Shown piece by piece: positions 1-7,814 of a stretch of DNA of 29,898 nt. The first letter of the stretch is position 1. The number at the start of each line of letters is the position of its first letter. The notes under the pieces were generated by a model, which had not been told where the DNA came from, ran no database searches, and was given only the letters and a program-made list of their open reading frames with translations. The position numbers and the translations under genes were made by a program. Origin of the DNA: a virus; the IMG/VR virus record IMGVR_UViG_3300042400_001151, positions 1 through 29,898 of that record; one strand, given 5' to 3'.

Positions 1-515
1 TAAGCTGGAATGACGTACAACGACAAGTACAAGAGTTGGTGCGGCAAATGTGGCTGGATCGTTGGACTCCGGACTACGTGGTTGGCATCACAAGGGGTGG
101 CCTAGTTCCAGCTAACTTGATCAGTCAGTATTTGGATTGTCCCATGGAAACCCTACAAGTTAGATTGCGTGACGGCAACGAAAACGAATGTGAAAGCAAT
201 TTATGGATGGCCGAAGATGCTTTTAACGGTAAAAACATTCTGGTTGTAGATGACATCAACGATTCTGGTGCTACACTCAACTGGATCAGACGAGATTGGA
301 CCTCCGGTTGCTTACCCGACGACGAACGATGGAATTCATTGTGGGGCAATAATGTGCGTATTGCCACCTTGTACGACAATGAAAGTAGCGAGTGTATTAC
401 TGATGTTGACTATTCCGCTGAAGTAATCAACAAGTTCAATGACCCGCAATGGATTGTTTTTCCTTGGGAAGAATGGTGGCGTCGTTGGAATCCTGAACAG
501 CAACATGTTGACTGA
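1..515 (+). CDS. Phosphoribosyltransferase, 5' end outside the window
   Basis: This is a type I phosphoribosyltransferase, an enzyme that joins a purine-type base to PRPP. The diagnostic feature is the PRPP loop, read as ILVVDDINDSGATL: hydrophobic strand, two acids, then the glycine/threonine turn. Near the start, GITRGGLVPA is the usual loop of xanthine/hypoxanthine-type enzymes. The frame stays open to the first bases of the window and reads SWNDVQRQVQELVRQM before the TTG at 36, so the gene begins upstream and position 36 is not the real start. The exact base is not clear; a xanthine- or guanine-type salvage enzyme is most likely. Its 3' end carries the promoter for the next gene. Confidence 0.82.
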   Translation, partial: SWNDVQRQVQELVRQMWLDRWTPDYVVGITRGGLVPANLISQYLDCPMETLQVRLRDGNENECESNLWMAEDAFNGKNILVVDDINDSGATLNWIRRDWTSGCLPDDERWNSLWGNNVRIATLYDNESSECITDVDYSAEVINKFNDPQWIVFPWEEWWRRWNPEQQHVD

Positions 516-536
516 TCTAAATAACTGTGTTACACT
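508..536 (+). promoter_or_regulatory. Sigma70-type promoter before queE
   Basis: TTGACT (508-513), 17-base spacer, TACACT (531-536). It lies across the end of the phosphoribosyltransferase gene and would start transcription just before the queE ribosome binding site. The -10 box is weaker than in the other promoters of the window. Confidence 0.55.
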
Positions 537-558
537 AAATGAAATGTGAGGATTTTAA

Positions 559-1440
559 ATGTTTGGTACCAATGAAATCGTAGGCAAGAAGTATTTTGCA
601 GATGCTCCTGTTGACAGCTTGTTTGTAACAAGTATGTTCTTTACGCTACAAGGTGAGGGACCATATTCAGGTATGCCAGCTTTGTTCATACGTTTGGCCA
701 AATGTAATTTGGATTGCAGCTTCTGCGATACATTCTTTGACGACGGTGACTGGATGACTTACGACCAAATCGAAACTAAGATGGAACAAACTATCCAAGC
801 ATTCTGGACCGACAAAGGTAAGGATGTTCCTGCGTGGGCACACGTACCCAACTTGCCGGGCAAAAAGTTTCCCAACATTGTGTTGGTTATGACAGGTGGG
901 GAGCCCTTGATCCAGGAAAACATTTCGGAGTTTATGGCGCAACAGTTGCACAACTTTAAGGAAGTGCAAGTTGAAAGCAACGGCATTCCGGATACTGTAG
1001 TACCTCCTGGTGTTACATTAGTATGTAGTCCCAAGTGTGTAGAAAAGAATGGTCGTGCCATCAAGTACTTTGCACCCAGTAAGACTATCCTGGATCGTGC
1101 AGACTGCTTGAAGTTTGTTGTGAGTGCTGATCCTGAAAGCCCCTACAGTAGCGTTCCTGACTGGGCATTGGCCTGGCGTGATCGCACAGGCAAGCAGATC
1201 TACTGTAGCCCAATGAATGTGTACAACAGTTTACCGCAGAAGATCAAACTGTTACGGTCTGAGAAAGGCACTATCACAATGGCTGAGCGTAGTACTGTAG
1301 ATGAGGTTATCAGTTTCTGGGAACCCGGCCTGTTAAACTTAGAAGCCAATCAACGCAATCATGAATACACAGGACAATACTGTGTAGAGAATGGCCTGCG
1401 TTTGAATCTACAACAACACTTGTATGCAAGCTTGGCTTGA
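559..1440 (+). CDS. queE: 7-carboxy-7-deazaguanine synthase (QueE), radical SAM
   Basis: QueE converts 6-carboxy-tetrahydropterin to 7-carboxy-7-deazaguanine, the ring-contraction step toward preQ0, used in queuosine and in 7-deazaguanine DNA modification. The radical SAM cluster motif is the CNLDCSFC segment (C-x3-C-x2-C), preceded by the family signature FTLQGEGPYSG. A second glycine-rich motif, TGGEPL, fits the SAM site. At 293 residues it is longer than many bacterial QueE proteins and has an insert after the cysteines. GTGAGGA lies upstream of the ATG. No queC, queD or queF is in the window, so either they lie elsewhere or QueE acts alone. Phage copies are known for phages with deazaguanine DNA. 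Confidence 0.92.
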   Translation: MFGTNEIVGKKYFADAPVDSLFVTSMFFTLQGEGPYSGMPALFIRLAKCNLDCSFCDTFFDDGDWMTYDQIETKMEQTIQAFWTDKGKDVPAWAHVPNLPGKKFPNIVLVMTGGEPLIQENISEFMAQQLHNFKEVQVESNGIPDTVVPPGVTLVCSPKCVEKNGRAIKYFAPSKTILDRADCLKFVVSADPESPYSSVPDWALAWRDRTGKQIYCSPMNVYNSLPQKIKLLRSEKGTITMAERSTVDEVISFWEPGLLNLEANQRNHEYTGQYCVENGLRLNLQQHLYASLA

Positions 1441-1442
1441 TT

Positions 1443-1676
1443 ATGCCAATGGACCCTATTTGGCATCGCATCGACCAGGCTTTTTGGAATCTTGCTAGAT
1501 GGGATTTGAAATTTGCTTGGCGGCCAAAACGATGCGAATTCAGTAAAAAATGGATATGGTTCAAACTAGCTTACCGCGGTACAGCAGTGTATACGGGACC
1601 TAACATGCCCGAATACGAATATCGTTGGGCTACCAAAGAAGAATACTTGATAGCACGACTCAAAGGAAAAGTATGA
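1443..1676 (+). CDS. Small Trp/Arg-rich protein of unknown function
   Basis: A 77-residue protein not recognised. It is unusually rich in tryptophan (seven) and basic residues, with the segments FWNLARWDLKFAWRPKR and KKWIWFKLAYRG, and ends in an acidic/basic tail (ATKEEYLIARLKGKV). I chose ATG 1443; an in-frame TTG at 1437 overlaps the queE stop and is possible. It overlaps the next gene by four bases, which suggests translational coupling. No signal peptide or membrane segment is evident. Confidence 0.6.
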   Translation: MPMDPIWHRIDQAFWNLARWDLKFAWRPKRCEFSKKWIWFKLAYRGTAVYTGPNMPEYEYRWATKEEYLIARLKGKV

Positions 1677-2137
1677 CCAACTCTGCCAAAGGACGCAACA
1701 GCTTTGACGTCGATGTTGGCAATGTTGTGGTGCCATTTTTTAATCGCAATGTCACACCTTACCCCACAGAAGCAGGTGCGCCGGCGTTTGATCTAGTACC
1801 GGTTACTAGACAAAAAGACATCATGTTGAACGTGGCTCGTATGCATGCCGAGCAAGAGTACAACAGGATTATGGAACTGGTGTCAGTGTTGCAACGACAA
1901 GCTGATGAGATTAAACGCAGATTAGATTTGACCGACATGGTACATGCAGCTAAGTACGAATTCCAGATAGCACATGGGCAAATCTATTGGTTAGCCCAGG
2001 ACACGCGACGCAACGAACTTATCTTGTGTGGTATGGGACCAGACGGTTGGTCAGCTGGTCCACCTGCATGGTATCAATATATTACAGCAGTAAAGTGGTT
2101 GGGAGACCACACTTGGATCGAAGTAAAGGACAAATGA
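1673..2137 (+). CDS. DUF2452-like protein
   Basis: A 154-residue protein resembling the DUF2452 family, recalled from family features rather than searched. Those features are an N-terminal N-P/PFF region, a central helix with ARMHAEQEYNRIMELVSVL followed by RQADEIKRRLDLT, and a C-terminal part with FQIAHGQIYWLAQD and LCGMGPDGW. The middle probably forms a coiled coil. The function of the family is unknown; it occurs in bacteria and phages. The ATG at 1673 overlaps the upstream stop. A longer reading from 1625 adds residues encoded on top of the upstream gene and is unlikely. Confidence 0.65.
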   Translation: MTNSAKGRNSFDVDVGNVVVPFFNRNVTPYPTEAGAPAFDLVPVTRQKDIMLNVARMHAEQEYNRIMELVSVLQRQADEIKRRLDLTDMVHAAKYEFQIAHGQIYWLAQDTRRNELILCGMGPDGWSAGPPAWYQYITAVKWLGDHTWIEVKDK

Positions 2138-2138
2138 T

Positions 2139-2528
2139 ATGTTTGATAAATTAAAGAAAATGTTTGGGGTAGCAGAACCTGTTGCACCCCCTGTTGAAGT
2201 TAAAAAGACAACTAAAAAGAAACCCGTTAAAGGCGAAAAGGAGTCGGCCACCGAACGTGGCGATCCTTATGTGGCTATTCTCAGTATGGATGTAGATCCT
2301 GAAAACATACATGCTGGTTCATTTGAACTGGATTGGAATGACAAGTTTGTTGCCAATCTAATACGTGCTGGCTATGTGGGCAAGACTGATGCCGACATCG
2401 TGGATCAATGGTTCCAAAACGTTTGTCGTCATGTGGTCATGGAAACTTGGGAACAAGAACAGGCTATGAACCCCACACGCTTTACACGCAGTCGTGACTT
2501 GGGCAACGGACGCACGGAGGTTTCTTGA
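2139..2528 (+). CDS. Phage protein of unknown function with Lys-rich linker
   Basis: A 129-residue protein. It begins with an amphipathic helix (MFDKLKKMFGV), then a Pro/Val/Lys-rich low-complexity linker (about residues 12-38), then a folded acidic domain with AILSMDVDPENIHAGSFELD and WNDKFVANLIRAGY. The C-terminal part contains DIVDQWFQNVCRHVVMETW. I do not recognise a family. It starts one base after the upstream stop and overlaps the next gene by four bases, so it belongs to the same translation unit as its neighbours. Confidence 0.65.
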   Translation: MFDKLKKMFGVAEPVAPPVEVKKTTKKKPVKGEKESATERGDPYVAILSMDVDPENIHAGSFELDWNDKFVANLIRAGYVGKTDADIVDQWFQNVCRHVVMETWEQEQAMNPTRFTRSRDLGNGRTEVS

Positions 2529-3235
2529 TCCTTTACGTAAACGGCGATAGTCATACCGCAGGGGCAGAAGCAGTAAATGCACATGCCTTTGCCGAAGATG
2601 ATCCTTTCTTAAACTACTTGGGGCGCCTACCGCACCCGGCCAACTTGGCTGTGAGTTGGGGCAAGAAGATGGCCGACATTGCCAAGTTTGGTTTTCAATG
2701 TGATGCAGAATCTGCTGCCAGCAACCACAGAATCATACGTACCACACGACACTGGCTTAGCCAACGTCCCAGAGCTGCCGAAAACAGCCTGTTGATCATA
2801 CAGTGGTCCACGTGGGAAAGGCAAGAATGGTTAATCGACGGTGTATACCATCAGGTCAATGCCAGCGGTGTTGATCAAGTACCCGAAAGTCATCAACAAG
2901 CCTACAAAAAATACATTGCCGACATCAACTGGTATGATGTTTGTGTCAGAGCCCATAAAATGATTTGGGATTTCCACCAAGAGCTACAGCAACAACAAAT
3001 ACCTCATGTATTTTTCAATGGCAATACTGCTCTAGAAGAAATACCACCAGACCAAAGACTGGATTGGGGATCCGCTTACATCGAACCTTACAATGCCAAA
3101 ATGACCTATAGTCAGTGGCTTTTGGACAACGGTTTTGAAACTGTTGCACCAGATTCCTGGCATTTCGGCAAGGAAGCCCATAGTGCTTGGGCCAGTTTTA
3201 TGTTACAATACATTGTCAAACACAAACTTATCTAG
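2525..3235 (+). CDS. SGNH-type hydrolase-like protein
   Basis: A 236-residue protein whose first residues ILYVNGDSHTAGAEA match block I of SGNH/GDSL hydrolases, here GDSH. A later SNHRIIRTT segment could be the block with the conserved Asn, and the C-terminal DSWHFGKEAHSAWA supplies the Asp-x-x-His-like dyad. Such enzymes cleave ester or acetyl groups on lipids or polysaccharides. The start is TTG 2525, overlapping the upstream stop, with GGAGG at 2516-2520. The gene at 22599-23249 shares the RIIRTT segment and is a likely paralogue. The target is unknown; host surface glycans are possible. Confidence 0.68.
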   Translation: MILYVNGDSHTAGAEAVNAHAFAEDDPFLNYLGRLPHPANLAVSWGKKMADIAKFGFQCDAESAASNHRIIRTTRHWLSQRPRAAENSLLIIQWSTWERQEWLIDGVYHQVNASGVDQVPESHQQAYKKYIADINWYDVCVRAHKMIWDFHQELQQQQIPHVFFNGNTALEEIPPDQRLDWGSAYIEPYNAKMTYSQWLLDNGFETVAPDSWHFGKEAHSAWASFMLQYIVKHKLI

Positions 3236-3241
3236 GCTTCA

Positions 3242-4264
3242 ATGAAATACGTTCTTATAGACACAGCTAACCTGTTCTTTCGTGCTCGCCATGTGGCCTT
3301 TCGTGCCGCAGATGAATGGGAGAAAGTAGGCTACGCTCTCCACATAACTCTTAGTGCTGTAAATAAAGTAGTTAACAAATTCGGTGCTGACCATGTGGTA
3401 TTTGCTTTGGAAGGTCGCAGTTGGCGCAAAGATGTTTACGCACCTTACAAGCGAAACCGCAGTGATGCTAGAGCAGCACAAACAGAAAAAGAGCAAGCTG
3501 AGGACAAGTTGTTCTGGGAAACGTTCGATCATTTGACTAAATACTTGGCTGAGAGTACAAATTGCTCAGTAATCAGAAACGAAAACGCAGAAGCCGACGA
3601 TATCATTGCTCGTTGGATAGCATTACACCCCCAAGATCATCACGTAATTATTTCAAGCGATACTGACTTTGTTCAACTGTTGGCCGAGAATGTGGACCAA
3701 TACAACGGCATCACTGATGAATTACTGACTGTGCGCGGGATATTCGATGCCAAAGGTAAACCGGTCATAGACAAGAAAACCAAACTACCAAAAACTATTC
3801 CCAACCCTGAATGGCTGTTGTTCGAAAAATGTATGCGTGGCGATTCCAGCGACAATGTGTTTTCGGCATATCCCGGTGTGCGTGTCAAAGGTACAAAAAA
3901 CAAAGTGGGCTTAACAGAAGCATTCGAAGATCGCAGCCGGCAGGGCTATGCCTGGAACAATCTCATGTTGCAACGCTGGACTGATCCTGACGGCGTAGAA
4001 CATCGTGTGCTGGATGACTACGAGCGCAATCGTTTGCTGATTGACTTACGTGCTCAACCTGTAGAGATTAAACAAGCAGTTGATGGCAGCATCCGTGGCA
4101 TGATCAGCCATAAAGATGTAGGTCAGGTGGGCATTAGATTCATGAAGTTTTGTGGCAAATATGAACTGGTCAAGGCCAGTGAATCAGCCGAGCAATATGC
4201 TCGCTGGTTAAATGAAACATACAAAGGAGTGCTAGATGATTGTAGCGAAACCAGTAATTCCTAA
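3242..4264 (+). CDS. 5'-3' exonuclease / flap endonuclease
   Basis: A 340-residue 5'-3' exonuclease of the PIN/FEN fold, which removes RNA primers and flaps during phage DNA replication. Metal-binding acids are visible in order: LIDTANLFFRA (residues 5-15), FALEGRSWRKDVYAPYKRNR with the basic clamp, ENAEADDIIARW, SSDTDFVQLL and GDSSDNV. The last opens the helix-three-turn-helix DNA-binding part. The length is near the usual size of phage enzymes without a polymerase domain. It lies six bases after the previous gene, and its 3' end overlaps the next gene by 29 bases. Confidence 0.9.
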   Translation: MKYVLIDTANLFFRARHVAFRAADEWEKVGYALHITLSAVNKVVNKFGADHVVFALEGRSWRKDVYAPYKRNRSDARAAQTEKEQAEDKLFWETFDHLTKYLAESTNCSVIRNENAEADDIIARWIALHPQDHHVIISSDTDFVQLLAENVDQYNGITDELLTVRGIFDAKGKPVIDKKTKLPKTIPNPEWLLFEKCMRGDSSDNVFSAYPGVRVKGTKNKVGLTEAFEDRSRQGYAWNNLMLQRWTDPDGVEHRVLDDYERNRLLIDLRAQPVEIKQAVDGSIRGMISHKDVGQVGIRFMKFCGKYELVKASESAEQYARWLNETYKGVLDDCSETSNS

Positions 4265-4688
4265 TCAATTTTGGATACTAAAACAAAATGATCGCAAGGT
4301 TGGCAACATAGAAGCCAGCGCCGAAGGATTCAGTGTAAAGATTGGTGATCAAGTCAACAGTTATAAAACCATCAACACCATCAAGCAAAAGATAGCAATT
4401 GCTTTTGAACCTGTGGTAAAGAAACTGGGCTCGGTCACTATTGGAAACACAGTACACGGTTACCCTACTAACGGTATGCCTTACAATGCCATTTACGATG
4501 TCAAGCACCAAGTGCCGCTTTGGACACGTGAGCCCAAATCCAAAAGTTGGTACGCAGCCGGGTGGTATCTAGTCAAACAAGGCCGTAGTTGGACAACTGA
4601 ACTATGCCCAAAATTAATTACATTACAACGCTACCCATACCAGGGTCCGTATTACACTGAGGAACAAGCCAATGAGCAACGTGTTTAG
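4236..4688 (+). CDS. Conserved-looking phage protein of unknown function
   Basis: A 150-residue soluble protein. The N-terminal part (NQFWILKQNDRKVGNIEAS, then VNSYKTINTIKQKIAIAF) reads like a short beta-sheet and helix module. The C-terminal half has several aromatic turns (GYPTNGMPYNAIYDV, SWYAAGWYLVK, YPYQGPYYTEEQA). The small protein at 6596-6895 shares a similar style, but I cannot show homology. ATG 4236 lies inside the exonuclease gene and has AAAGGAG upstream. The end overlaps the next gene by 17 bases. Confidence 0.65.
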   Translation: MIVAKPVIPNQFWILKQNDRKVGNIEASAEGFSVKIGDQVNSYKTINTIKQKIAIAFEPVVKKLGSVTIGNTVHGYPTNGMPYNAIYDVKHQVPLWTREPKSKSWYAAGWYLVKQGRSWTTELCPKLITLQRYPYQGPYYTEEQANEQRV

Positions 4689-5043
4689 AGACCAAGCAAA
4701 ATTTATGAATGCCTGCGGACAAACTGTAGGATCTCGCAATCAGGATCAGTTCGACTTGTATCTTAAATTGATACAAGAAGAAGTCAGCGAACTACAAACC
4801 GCAGTCGATAACAACGATCGTGTTGAACAGTTAGATGCCTTGATTGACATCATGGTTGTCACTGTTGGTGCTGTACAGAGTTTAGGAGTGGATGGCGAAG
4901 GTGCGTGGAAAGAAGTCATGAGCACAAACTTTGCCAAGATTGATTCCTTAACTGGTCGTGTTCGTAAACGCGAAGATGGCAAGGTGCTAAAACCTGTAGG
5001 CTGGCGTCCACCAGAATTGTCTAAATACATTAACCGGGAATAA
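4672..5043 (+). CDS. MazG-like nucleotide pyrophosphohydrolase
   Basis: A 123-residue member of the all-alpha NTP pyrophosphohydrolase superfamily (MazG, HisE and dUTPase-2 relatives), which hydrolyse nucleoside triphosphates to monophosphate and pyrophosphate. The magnesium-binding acids are visible as LIQEEVSEL and, one helix later, EQLDALIDIMVVTVGAV. The C-terminal tail after RVRKREDGKV is probably the substrate lid. Its substrate cannot be read from sequence. A second superfamily member is at 12343-12624. The start overlaps the upstream gene. Confidence 0.82.
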   Translation: MSNVFRDQAKFMNACGQTVGSRNQDQFDLYLKLIQEEVSELQTAVDNNDRVEQLDALIDIMVVTVGAVQSLGVDGEGAWKEVMSTNFAKIDSLTGRVRKREDGKVLKPVGWRPPELSKYINRE

Positions 5044-5053
5044 GGAGAAAGCA

Positions 5054-5728
5054 ATGACTACTGCTGTATATAGAACTGCCACTGAAGTAAACGATGCTAT
5101 GTTGCGTGTTTACAATTATATGTTTTTGGCCATTGTGATCAGTGGCATTGTGAGTTATTTTGTAGGGACAAGTCCAGATCTGTTGAAGTTTTTCTTTACT
5201 GGTTGGATCAAATGGATTGTGATATTTGCACCCTTGGTTGCTGTAATAGGTATTGTATTTGCCATGGCTACCAAACCTCCACGTGAGTTGGCCCTCCTAA
5301 TGTTGGCTGGATTCAGTGCCTTAATGGGTTTGAGTTTTGCCATGATCTTTGCTGTGTTTACTCTGGGCAGTATTGCAATGGCATTCATGTCAGCGGCTGT
5401 GTTGTTTGGTACCATGAGCTTGTACGGGTATTTCACTAGACGAGATCTCACCAGCATTGGTCAGTTCCTGTTCATTGGCCTGATTGCTGTGGTCATTGCC
5501 AGTGTCATCAATGTGTTTGTGGGCAGTAGTGTAATGACCATGGTTATCTCGGCCATTGCTGTGATTGTGTTTACTGGACTCACTGCGTATGACACACAGA
5601 AAATTCGTGAGATGGTTTCAGAAGAAACATCTGGATCAGTTGAAGTCATGGGTGCGTTGACCTTGTACTTGGACTTTATTAACATATTCCTGAGTCTGTT
5701 ACAACTGTTTGGTGGGAAGAAAGATTGA
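5054..5728 (+). CDS. Bax inhibitor-1 / YccA-type membrane protein
   Basis: A 224-residue polytopic inner-membrane protein of the BI-1 (YccA/YbhL) family, with about seven hydrophobic segments from residue 22 to the end. Family markers are GLSFAMIFAVF, the TGLTAYDTQKI motif before the last segments, and the C-terminal ALTLYLDFINIFLSLLQL. Bacterial relatives form calcium-leak or proton-linked channels and interact with the FtsH protease. AAGGAGAAAGC precedes the ATG. In a phage it could modulate membrane stability or FtsH during infection, which is inference. The stop overlaps the next start. Confidence 0.9.
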   Translation: MTTAVYRTATEVNDAMLRVYNYMFLAIVISGIVSYFVGTSPDLLKFFFTGWIKWIVIFAPLVAVIGIVFAMATKPPRELALLMLAGFSALMGLSFAMIFAVFTLGSIAMAFMSAAVLFGTMSLYGYFTRRDLTSIGQFLFIGLIAVVIASVINVFVGSSVMTMVISAIAVIVFTGLTAYDTQKIREMVSEETSGSVEVMGALTLYLDFINIFLSLLQLFGGKKD

Positions 5729-5973
5729 TGCGCACACGAGAACAAGTTATTACCGGCATGTGCTACACTTGGCGGCATGATTACGGTCTAGTCAAGGATC
5801 CAGAATACAAACATCATGCCAGCGATTTTATCGATGCTATCTCAGCTGGTATGTATCAGTGGGAACGCGAACAACTGTGGAAACAGATGGCCCAGATATT
5901 TGACAATGATATTGCCCCGCACATGGAGTTTCGTGCGGCAGCGACGTCGAGAAATATCTGTGACAACGATTAG
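5728..5973 (+). CDS. Small acidic protein of unknown function
   Basis: An 81-residue protein with Trp/Tyr clusters (TGMCYTWRHDYGLVKDPE) and a helical part (SDFIDAISAGMYQWEREQLWKQMAQIF). I do not recognise it. ATG 5728 forms an ATGA-type overlap with the BI-1 stop. The 3' end meets the opposite-strand gene tail to tail, with four bases shared. Confidence 0.6.
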   Translation: MRTREQVITGMCYTWRHDYGLVKDPEYKHHASDFIDAISAGMYQWEREQLWKQMAQIFDNDIAPHMEFRAAATSRNICDND

Positions 5974-6272
5974 ATTGATTTCAGCAGTTCAAATTTCTTA
6001 GAATCGTAAACTTTGTGGTGACTTTCGCCGTCCGGAGTCACCCAAAGTACATGTACCATTCTGCCATTTACTTGTAGTCGCCAGCAGCCATAAATGCGAC
6101 GATTAGCACTGGTTGAATAGGCCAGTCTGAAATCAGCAGAGTCCGGTATAGGACACTTTTTCTGTGTTAATACTATTTGTCCACCGGCATCATTCTCCAT
6201 CACAGCCACTTCGTCGTCTGCTGATACCGTTGCTGTGAATAATAACAGTACGACAGCTAACCATCGTTTCAT
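5970..6272 (-). CDS. Small secreted protein with signal peptide
   Basis: A 100-residue protein on the minus strand. It starts with a clear Sec signal peptide (MKRWLAVVLLLFTATVSADD; cleavage expected after VSA). The mature part has two cysteines (KKCPIPDSADF and IYGCWRLQVNG) that could form a disulfide, and ends with HVLWVTPDGESHHKVYDSKKFELL. GGAG lies at the right distance before the ATG, and a TATAAT with a weak TTTAAC -35 box sits upstream on the minus strand. It is probably periplasmic. One of the few minus-strand genes here; several of the others are also exported or small. Confidence 0.72.
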   Translation of the reverse strand: MKRWLAVVLLLFTATVSADDEVAVMENDAGGQIVLTQKKCPIPDSADFRLAYSTSANRRIYGCWRLQVNGRMVHVLWVTPDGESHHKVYDSKKFELLKSI

Positions 6273-6339
6273 TTTGGTCTCCAGGATATTATTATATAGC
6301 TGTTTCGCAGACAGTTAAATATCTCACAGGAGACTTTAC

Positions 6340-6552
6340 ATGAGTTTACACATTAATCGTTTTGTTGATCGAATCAAGGCAGCTGATGCTAGACAACAAC
6401 GCGACTTTACTATGAGCATGAGTGATGCCAAGGATCTACACGCAGATATCACCAAACTGTTGTTAGCTCTTCAGACTTTACATGATCAAGGCACAGCTAC
6501 AGCCACCAATAACCCCACTATAGAACTGGAAGTCACAGGCGGTGCCTTCTAA
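6340..6552 (+). CDS. Small helical phage protein
   Basis: A 70-residue protein preceded by ACAGGAGAC. Residues 5-50 look like two amphipathic helices (NRFVDRIKAADARQQRDF, then AKDLHADITKLLLALQTL), with a short flexible Thr/Asn-rich tail. It resembles small conserved proteins of T4-like phages in style only. No function can be assigned. Confidence 0.62.
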   Translation: MSLHINRFVDRIKAADARQQRDFTMSMSDAKDLHADITKLLLALQTLHDQGTATATNNPTIELEVTGGAF

Positions 6553-6595
6553 TAACGGCTTACATTTTAGATAAATAAATGTAGGAGTTTAATGA

Positions 6596-6895
6596 ATGAG
6601 CAGACCTAAACCTCAAGTGTTAGTTGAGCTAACAAACCGAAGTACTTACAAGACTGAACAGGTCTTGGCGGCCGAAGGCATATGGGCAGTGTTCTTCGAC
6701 GGTAAGCCCATCAACCTTAAGACATCAAATCTGTTGGTTCAGTACCCTGGGCCTAAATACAAAAAGGTGTCGTTCTCCAATCAAGGCCATGCCATCAACT
6801 TGGCCAAAAAGTTAAACACACAATTCAAAACTGACAAGTTTTCAGTGGTGCTGTTGACACAAGGGGAGACCATATTCCCCCATGACAAAACATAA
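6596..6895 (+). CDS. Small phage protein of unknown function
   Basis: A 99-residue basic protein: an N-terminal strand (KPQVLVELTNRS), a middle with IWAVFFDGKPINLKTSN and KYKKVSFSNQGHAINLAKKL, and a C-terminal strand (FSVVLLTQGE). The pattern suggests a small alpha/beta fold. An in-frame GTAGGAG lies upstream; a second ATG four bases earlier is in another frame. The end overlaps the next gene by 14 bases. Not recognised. Confidence 0.62.
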   Translation: MSRPKPQVLVELTNRSTYKTEQVLAAEGIWAVFFDGKPINLKTSNLLVQYPGPKYKKVSFSNQGHAINLAKKLNTQFKTDKFSVVLLTQGETIFPHDKT

Positions 6896-7256
6896 ACTAA
6901 CCAAACGTCTAATAGAATTACTGCCCGAGGATCATCGGCTTTCTATTGAAGAAGCTATGATCCTTTGGTACACCAATATCAGAAACAACGGCGGATTTCG
7001 CTTGACCCAGAATGGTTTTCAGGCAATGAAAATATTGGGACTAGAATCTTGGGCAGTGCCCTTGACTGACATCAAGATAACCATGGATAAGAATCTCTTG
7101 CTGGCCCTGGATCGCAAGTTGACTTGGCCTTATTTCATCGACTACAAGAAAAAAGAAATTGTATTTTATTCCAGCCGAGAAGCTGTCATGGCCACCATGT
7201 ACGGATCGATTAAGAATTGGTTAGACAATATGCCCGAGCGACGATCAGTTCCTTAG
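6882..7256 (+). CDS. Phage protein of unknown function
   Basis: A 124-residue protein with a basic N-terminus (MTKHKLTKRLIELLPEDHR), a helical first half (IEEAMILWYTNIRNN, FRLTQNGFQAMKILGL) that could be a winged-helix-like module, and a second half with WPYFIDYKKKEIVFYSSREA. T4-like phages carry proteins with a similar 'fRLT..G...L' look, but I cannot name the family. It is the last gene of this run; a promoter follows. Confidence 0.65.
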   Translation: MTKHKLTKRLIELLPEDHRLSIEEAMILWYTNIRNNGGFRLTQNGFQAMKILGLESWAVPLTDIKITMDKNLLLALDRKLTWPYFIDYKKKEIVFYSSREAVMATMYGSIKNWLDNMPERRSVP

Positions 7257-7279
7257 AGTGTTGTGTTTTTGCGATCTAG

Positions 7280-7308
7280 TTGACCGCTAATTAGGTTTAC
7301 AGTATAAT
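7280..7308 (+). promoter_or_regulatory. Sigma70-type promoter
   Basis: TTGACC (7280-7285), 17-base spacer, TATAAT (7303-7308). The -10 box is perfect. It would drive the unit starting at 7342, including the nine-gene array. The leader is about 25 bases and carries CAGGAG before the ATG. Confidence 0.8.
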
Positions 7309-7341
7309 TATATTTTATATACTAAACTCAGGAGCTGTATA

Positions 7342-7575
7342 ATGCACCCCGACAATATTGATCCCAGAATGTTTCTTGATATGAATAATAAACAATTATC
7401 CCAATGGGTCGACAACAAAAGCCCGGATGAAATTTTGGCCGCGGTACGAGCCATTAAGGCAGAAATGAGCCGACTACAAGAAGAAATTTTTGAAGAGATT
7501 GACCAAGAGATGCAGGACGAAGATCAAGACTTGTCAGAAGCCACGGCAGTTATCAATCGAATTCGGGCTATGTAA
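7342..7575 (+). CDS. Small acidic coiled-coil protein
   Basis: A 77-residue acidic protein: an N-terminal NIDPRMFLDMNNKQLSQWV helix, then a long helical stretch (SPDEILAAVRAIKAEMSRL, QEEIFEEIDQEMQDEDQD) typical of a coiled coil. First gene after the promoter at 7280-7308. Its stop shares one base with the next start. Function unknown. Confidence 0.65.
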   Translation: MHPDNIDPRMFLDMNNKQLSQWVDNKSPDEILAAVRAIKAEMSRLQEEIFEEIDQEMQDEDQDLSEATAVINRIRAM

Positions 7576-7814
7576 TGACAGAAAAGAAACCACTTAAAGT
7601 AATTTTTGATCCTGGTTGTTTCAACAGCTTCGAAGGCACCCAAGCGGAACTGGATGAGTTTGTAAAACAAATTCAAGAGTTTGCAGAGTCAGGATTACTG
7701 TTTGAAAACAGTGTAGAGCTAACTGATGAAGATATCGAAGAGCTGGACGAAGAAACTCGTCAGCAGATTATTCGTGCATTGGAGCGCGGTGATGACAAAA
7801 GATCGCTCAACTAA
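7575..7814 (+). CDS. Small acidic protein of unknown function
   Basis: A 79-residue acidic protein. It begins with a strand (LKVIFDPGCFNSFEGTQAEL) followed by helices (LDEFVKQIQEFAESG, LTDEDIEELDEETRQQIIRAL). I do not recognise it. It overlaps the next gene by 23 bases, where the second gene starts within the codons for its C-terminal GDDKRSLN. Confidence 0.65.
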   Translation: MTEKKPLKVIFDPGCFNSFEGTQAELDEFVKQIQEFAESGLLFENSVELTDEDIEELDEETRQQIIRALERGDDKRSLN

